From CAZDYP01 sp964509505 (GTDB lineage: Bacteria > Chloroflexota > Anaerolineae > JACRMK01): DNA of 7,026 nt. Shown here in pieces: positions 4,900 to 7,026 of this stretch (positions within the stretch are counted from its first letter, which is position 1; each line of letters opens with the position of its first letter). The stretch spans positions 1 through 7,026 of the forward strand of contig CAZDYP010000217.1 in the NCBI GenBank assembly GCA_964509505.1. The letters run 5' to 3'. The notes beneath the pieces are model-generated. The model was not told the DNA's origin. It saw nothing but the letters and a program-made list of their open reading frames with translations, and did no database searches. The translations under genes and the position numbers were made by a program.

Positions 4900-5931
4900 A
4901 TGACTAAACCTCTCACGATTACCCTCATCATCCCCGCGCGCGATGCAGCCGTCCATTTACCGCAAGTGCTCGCAGCGGCGCAAGCCAACGCGCCCGCTGA
5001 ATTGATCGTCGTGGATGATGGCTCGCGCGACGAGACGGCGCACATTGCAGAATGTTTTTGCGTTCGAGTGATTCGGCTGGATGCGCCGCAGGGACCCGCC
5101 GCCGCGCGCAATCGGGCGGCGCGTGTCGCAACAGCGGATGTATTGTTCTTTGTAGATGCGGATGTCGTGTTGCCGCCTAATGCCATAAGTCTGGTCAGGA
5201 ATTACTTCGAGACACATCCCAATCTGAGCGCGTTGTTTGGTTCGTATGACGATGCGCCCGCCGCGTCCAATTTCATCTCGCAATACAAAAACTTGTTGCA
5301 TCACTATACCCATCAAATGTCGGATACGCGAGCGACGACGTTCTGGGCGGGCTGTGGCGCGATTCGACGCGATGTGTTCCTCGCCATCGGCGGCTTCGAT
5401 GAGACGTATCGCACGCCAAGCATCGAGGATATCGAGCTCGGCGCCCGTCTCGTCGGTGTGGGTTATACCATTCATCTCGTCAAAGCATTGCAAGCGAAAC
5501 ATTTAAAGCGTTGGACATTTTTCTCGTTGGTGCGCTCCGATTTTTTTGCGCGGGCATTGCCGTGGTCACGGCTCATCATGCAACGACGAGCGATGCCGCG
5601 CACACTCAATTTGGATTGGACGAGTCGAGTGAGTGTCGTGTTGGTGTGGGCGATGATGGTGTGTGTGTTGACTGAAATGTGGGCAGGTGTGTTGGGGGGT
5701 GTGGGGGTATGGATGTGGTTGAATCGGGGCGTGTATCGCTTCTTCGCGCGCAAGCGAGGCTGGCGGTTTGCGTTGCGCGTGGCGCCGTTGCATTGGCTTT
5801 ATTATTTTTATAGCGGGGGAGTGTTTGGGTGGGCGGTGATGGAGAAAATGAGTCGCGTGGGGCGTTGGGGATGGCGCAAGTTTTGTCAATGGGACGCTGC
5901 GCAAAGCGAGCAGGCGGGTCGAAACGGATAG
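4900..5931 (+). CDS. Family-2 glycosyltransferase with C-terminal membrane region
   Basis: The protein has 343 residues. Its GT2 motifs are ITLIIPARDAA (7-17), LIVVDDGSRD (35-44), GPAAARNRAA (65-74), the DxD in FFVDADVVLPP (83-93), and WAGCGAIRRDVF (149-160). GGFDETY (164-170) and SIEDIELGARL (174-184) follow, where the ED pair fits the catalytic base region. Hydrophobic segments at about 243-276 and 294-311 suggest membrane attachment, as in polyprenyl-phosphate or exported-glycan transferases. The start is the ATG at 4900, 8 bp after the previous stop. The frame is open further upstream, but only across the preceding gene, and the GT2 motif begins right after this ATG. The pair probably acts in one glycan pathway. 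The two are paralogous at fold level but differ clearly in sequence. The stop codon lies inside a long hairpin. Confidence 0.88.
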   Translation: MTKPLTITLIIPARDAAVHLPQVLAAAQANAPAELIVVDDGSRDETAHIAECFCVRVIRLDAPQGPAAARNRAARVATADVLFFVDADVVLPPNAISLVRNYFETHPNLSALFGSYDDAPAASNFISQYKNLLHHYTHQMSDTRATTFWAGCGAIRRDVFLAIGGFDETYRTPSIEDIELGARLVGVGYTIHLVKALQAKHLKRWTFFSLVRSDFFARALPWSRLIMQRRAMPRTLNLDWTSRVSVVLVWAMMVCVLTEMWAGVLGGVGVWMWLNRGVYRFFARKRGWRFALRVAPLHWLYYFYSGGVFGWAVMEKMSRVGRWGWRKFCQWDAAQSEQAGRNG

Positions 5932-5954
5932 CGTGTTTATCCGTTTCGACCCGC
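5914..5954. terminator. Long perfect hairpin between convergent genes, probable bidirectional terminator
   Basis: A perfect 17-bp stem (5914-5930 with 5938-5954; the left arm starts GCGGGTCG) closes on a 7-base loop. It overlaps the last codons and stop of the second glycosyltransferase. The T tracts are poor on both sides (only CTT on the + side), so it may work as a strong barrier or transcript-end stabiliser rather than a classical intrinsic terminator. Its place between converging genes supports a role in ending both transcripts. Confidence 0.65.
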
Positions 5955-5977
5955 TTACAGCGCAGCGGCGCTTTAGG

Positions 5978-5999
5978 AGCGGTTGGCGAAGCAGCCGCT
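5978..5999 (-). terminator. Hairpin just after the iron-sulfur protein gene
   Basis: On the minus strand AGCGGCTG pairs with CAACCGCT, with one G-U pair and a 6-base loop, starting at the base after the stop codon. Only a short A/T stretch follows, so termination here alone would be weak. It may act together with the larger hairpin at 5914-5954. Confidence 0.4.
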
Positions 6000-7026
6000 T
6001 CAGTCACTCACCATCGGCAACTCCTTCAAGACAGGTTTGGCTTCAACCGATGGCTGTTTCGGCAACTTCAACGCGTTCACCACCAAATCAGCGAGCGGTG
6101 TGATTTGCACGTTCAACTTGTAATGCTCGTTGATGTCGCCGAGTTGCAAGCGGCAGTTCTCGCATGCCGCGACGACGACGCGCGCGCCTGTTTTGCGAAT
6201 CTGGTCGGATTTCGGCTTGCCTGCCTTCAACCGAATGTCGTTGTATTCGGTCAGCGCGACGAGACCGCCGCCGCCGCCGCAACAAATCGCTTCATGCTTG
6301 TTCGGCGTCATCTCGACGAAATTGTTGGTGGTGATGGCGTGCAGCACACGGCGCGGTTCTGCAATGACGCCGCCTGCGCGTGTGATGTTGCACGAGTCGT
6401 GATAGGTGATGAGCTCTTGGTTCACGGTGGGATCGAGTTCCAATTTGCCTGCGCGGATGTACTCGTCAATCTTCTCGATCATGCTTGTCACTTTGAAGGG
6501 GAAGGTCTCGCCAAACCAATTCGGCGCTTCCCAGCGCATCGCCGCATACGCATGACCGCACTCCGCCATCACAACTTCCTCGACGCCCAAGGCTTTCGCT
6601 TCATCCACGATGCGCTTCGCAATCTCTTTAGCGCGCTTGAGGTCGTTGAGAAACACGCCATAGTTTGCCGCGTCGAACAAGCTCAACGTCCAATCTTCTT
6701 GGGCGACGTGGAAGATGACGGCGGGCGGCAGAATCGTGTGCGCGCCTGCGAGCGCGACATACAACACCTTCGCACCCGCACGTTGCACGGTGATTTGCGC
6801 GTTGGGGTCTCCGACTTTCTCTTGCAGCTCTTTCGACAGCTCCGCAATTTGCTCGACGAACATGTCTTTGAAGAATGAAGGGTCTTTGCCTGCTTCAATC
6901 GCCGCGTCCGCGAGCATCACCAACGTCTCGGGCGCCATACCCGCCGCTGTCGCCATCGCGCGAATCGCGCGCATCATGAGTGGCGTGTCCACACCCATTG
7001 GGCAGTTGAACGTGCAGCGCCGACAG
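6000..7026 (-). CDS. HdrD/DsrK-like (Fe-S)-binding CCG-domain protein, N-terminus outside window
   Basis: About 341 codons are visible. The fragment enters at the right edge with CRRCTFNCP, the end of a ferredoxin-type 4Fe-4S motif, so the ATG at 6998 is internal and the gene continues beyond the window. The first CCG module is degenerate (DAANYGVF, then AECGHAYAAMRW). The second is complete, with YHDSCNITRAGG, AICCGGGGGL and AACENC at about fragment residues 208-291. It fits CX35CC-X38-CXXC, slightly longer than the usual X35-36. This layout is that of HdrD, DsrK and related subunits that carry electrons, via a special cubane cluster, to disulfides or other partners in quinone-linked membrane complexes. 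DsrMKJOP-like use is possible but cannot be proven here. It converges on the glycosyltransferases and appears functionally separate. The tail after residue 320 is poorly conserved. Confidence 0.87.
   Translation of the reverse strand, partial: CRRCTFNCPMGVDTPLMMRAIRAMATAAGMAPETLVMLADAAIEAGKDPSFFKDMFVEQIAELSKELQEKVGDPNAQITVQRAGAKVLYVALAGAHTILPPAVIFHVAQEDWTLSLFDAANYGVFLNDLKRAKEIAKRIVDEAKALGVEEVVMAECGHAYAAMRWEAPNWFGETFPFKVTSMIEKIDEYIRAGKLELDPTVNQELITYHDSCNITRAGGVIAEPRRVLHAITTNNFVEMTPNKHEAICCGGGGGLVALTEYNDIRLKAGKPKSDQIRKTGARVVVAACENCRLQLGDINEHYKLNVQITPLADLVVNALKLPKQPSVEAKPVLKELPMVSD

Noticed and set aside
5829..6878. A 349-codon rightward ORF antisense to the iron-sulfur protein
   Set aside because: It is the complement of a clearly conserved CCG-domain gene and begins inside the second glycosyltransferase; its protein has no recognisable domain.

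Overview
This window is moderately GC-rich bacterial DNA, probably from a Chloroflexota (Chloroflexi) genome. The clues are a long DUF5693-type membrane protein, a DsrK/HdrD-like CCG-domain iron-sulfur protein, and degenerate 7-bp tandem repeats both between and inside genes. The phylum is inferred from these features and no marker gene confirms it. No tRNA, rRNA, CRISPR array, transposase or recombinase is visible.

Layout. A leftward cluster fills positions 1-3606. In transcription order it holds a PF14907-type nucleotidyltransferase-fold protein (2437-3606), a DUF5693-type protein with an extracytoplasmic domain and a multi-pass membrane domain (423-2345), and a formylglycine-generating-enzyme/SUMF1-like protein cut by the left edge (1-412). 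The gaps are short, 91 bp and 10 bp. The 91-bp gap is built almost wholly of 7-bp periodic repeats, and the same kind of repeat is translated inside the DUF5693 gene and at the N-terminus of the SUMF1-like gene.

The 445-bp region at 3607-4051 is the most interesting part. It looks like a self-contained leftward minigene. In order it has a TATAAT promoter, one arm of a perfect 21-bp inverted repeat, a very strong Shine-Dalgarno, a 22-codon ORF matching the lasso-type RiPP leader pattern (Y-x-x-P-x-L...L-x-x-V-T) but with only four residues after the Thr, a 50-nt hairpin, the second repeat arm, and a rho-independent terminator just before the nucleotidyltransferase. Proteins of the nucleotidyltransferase family are sometimes seen in RiPP clusters, but no lasso B or C protein is present.

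Rightward from 4052 lie two adjacent family-2 glycosyltransferases (4052-4891 and 4900-5931, 8 bp apart), the second with a C-terminal membrane region. They end in a 17-bp perfect stem-loop at 5914-5954 that separates them from a convergent leftward gene. That gene (6000 to the right edge) is an electron-transfer subunit of the HdrD/DsrK type and is probably unrelated to the rest.

As a working model, the glycosyltransferases, the DUF5693 protein and perhaps the nucleotidyltransferase belong to cell-surface glycan or glycoconjugate synthesis, with an orphan RiPP-leader-like minigene between the divergent units.
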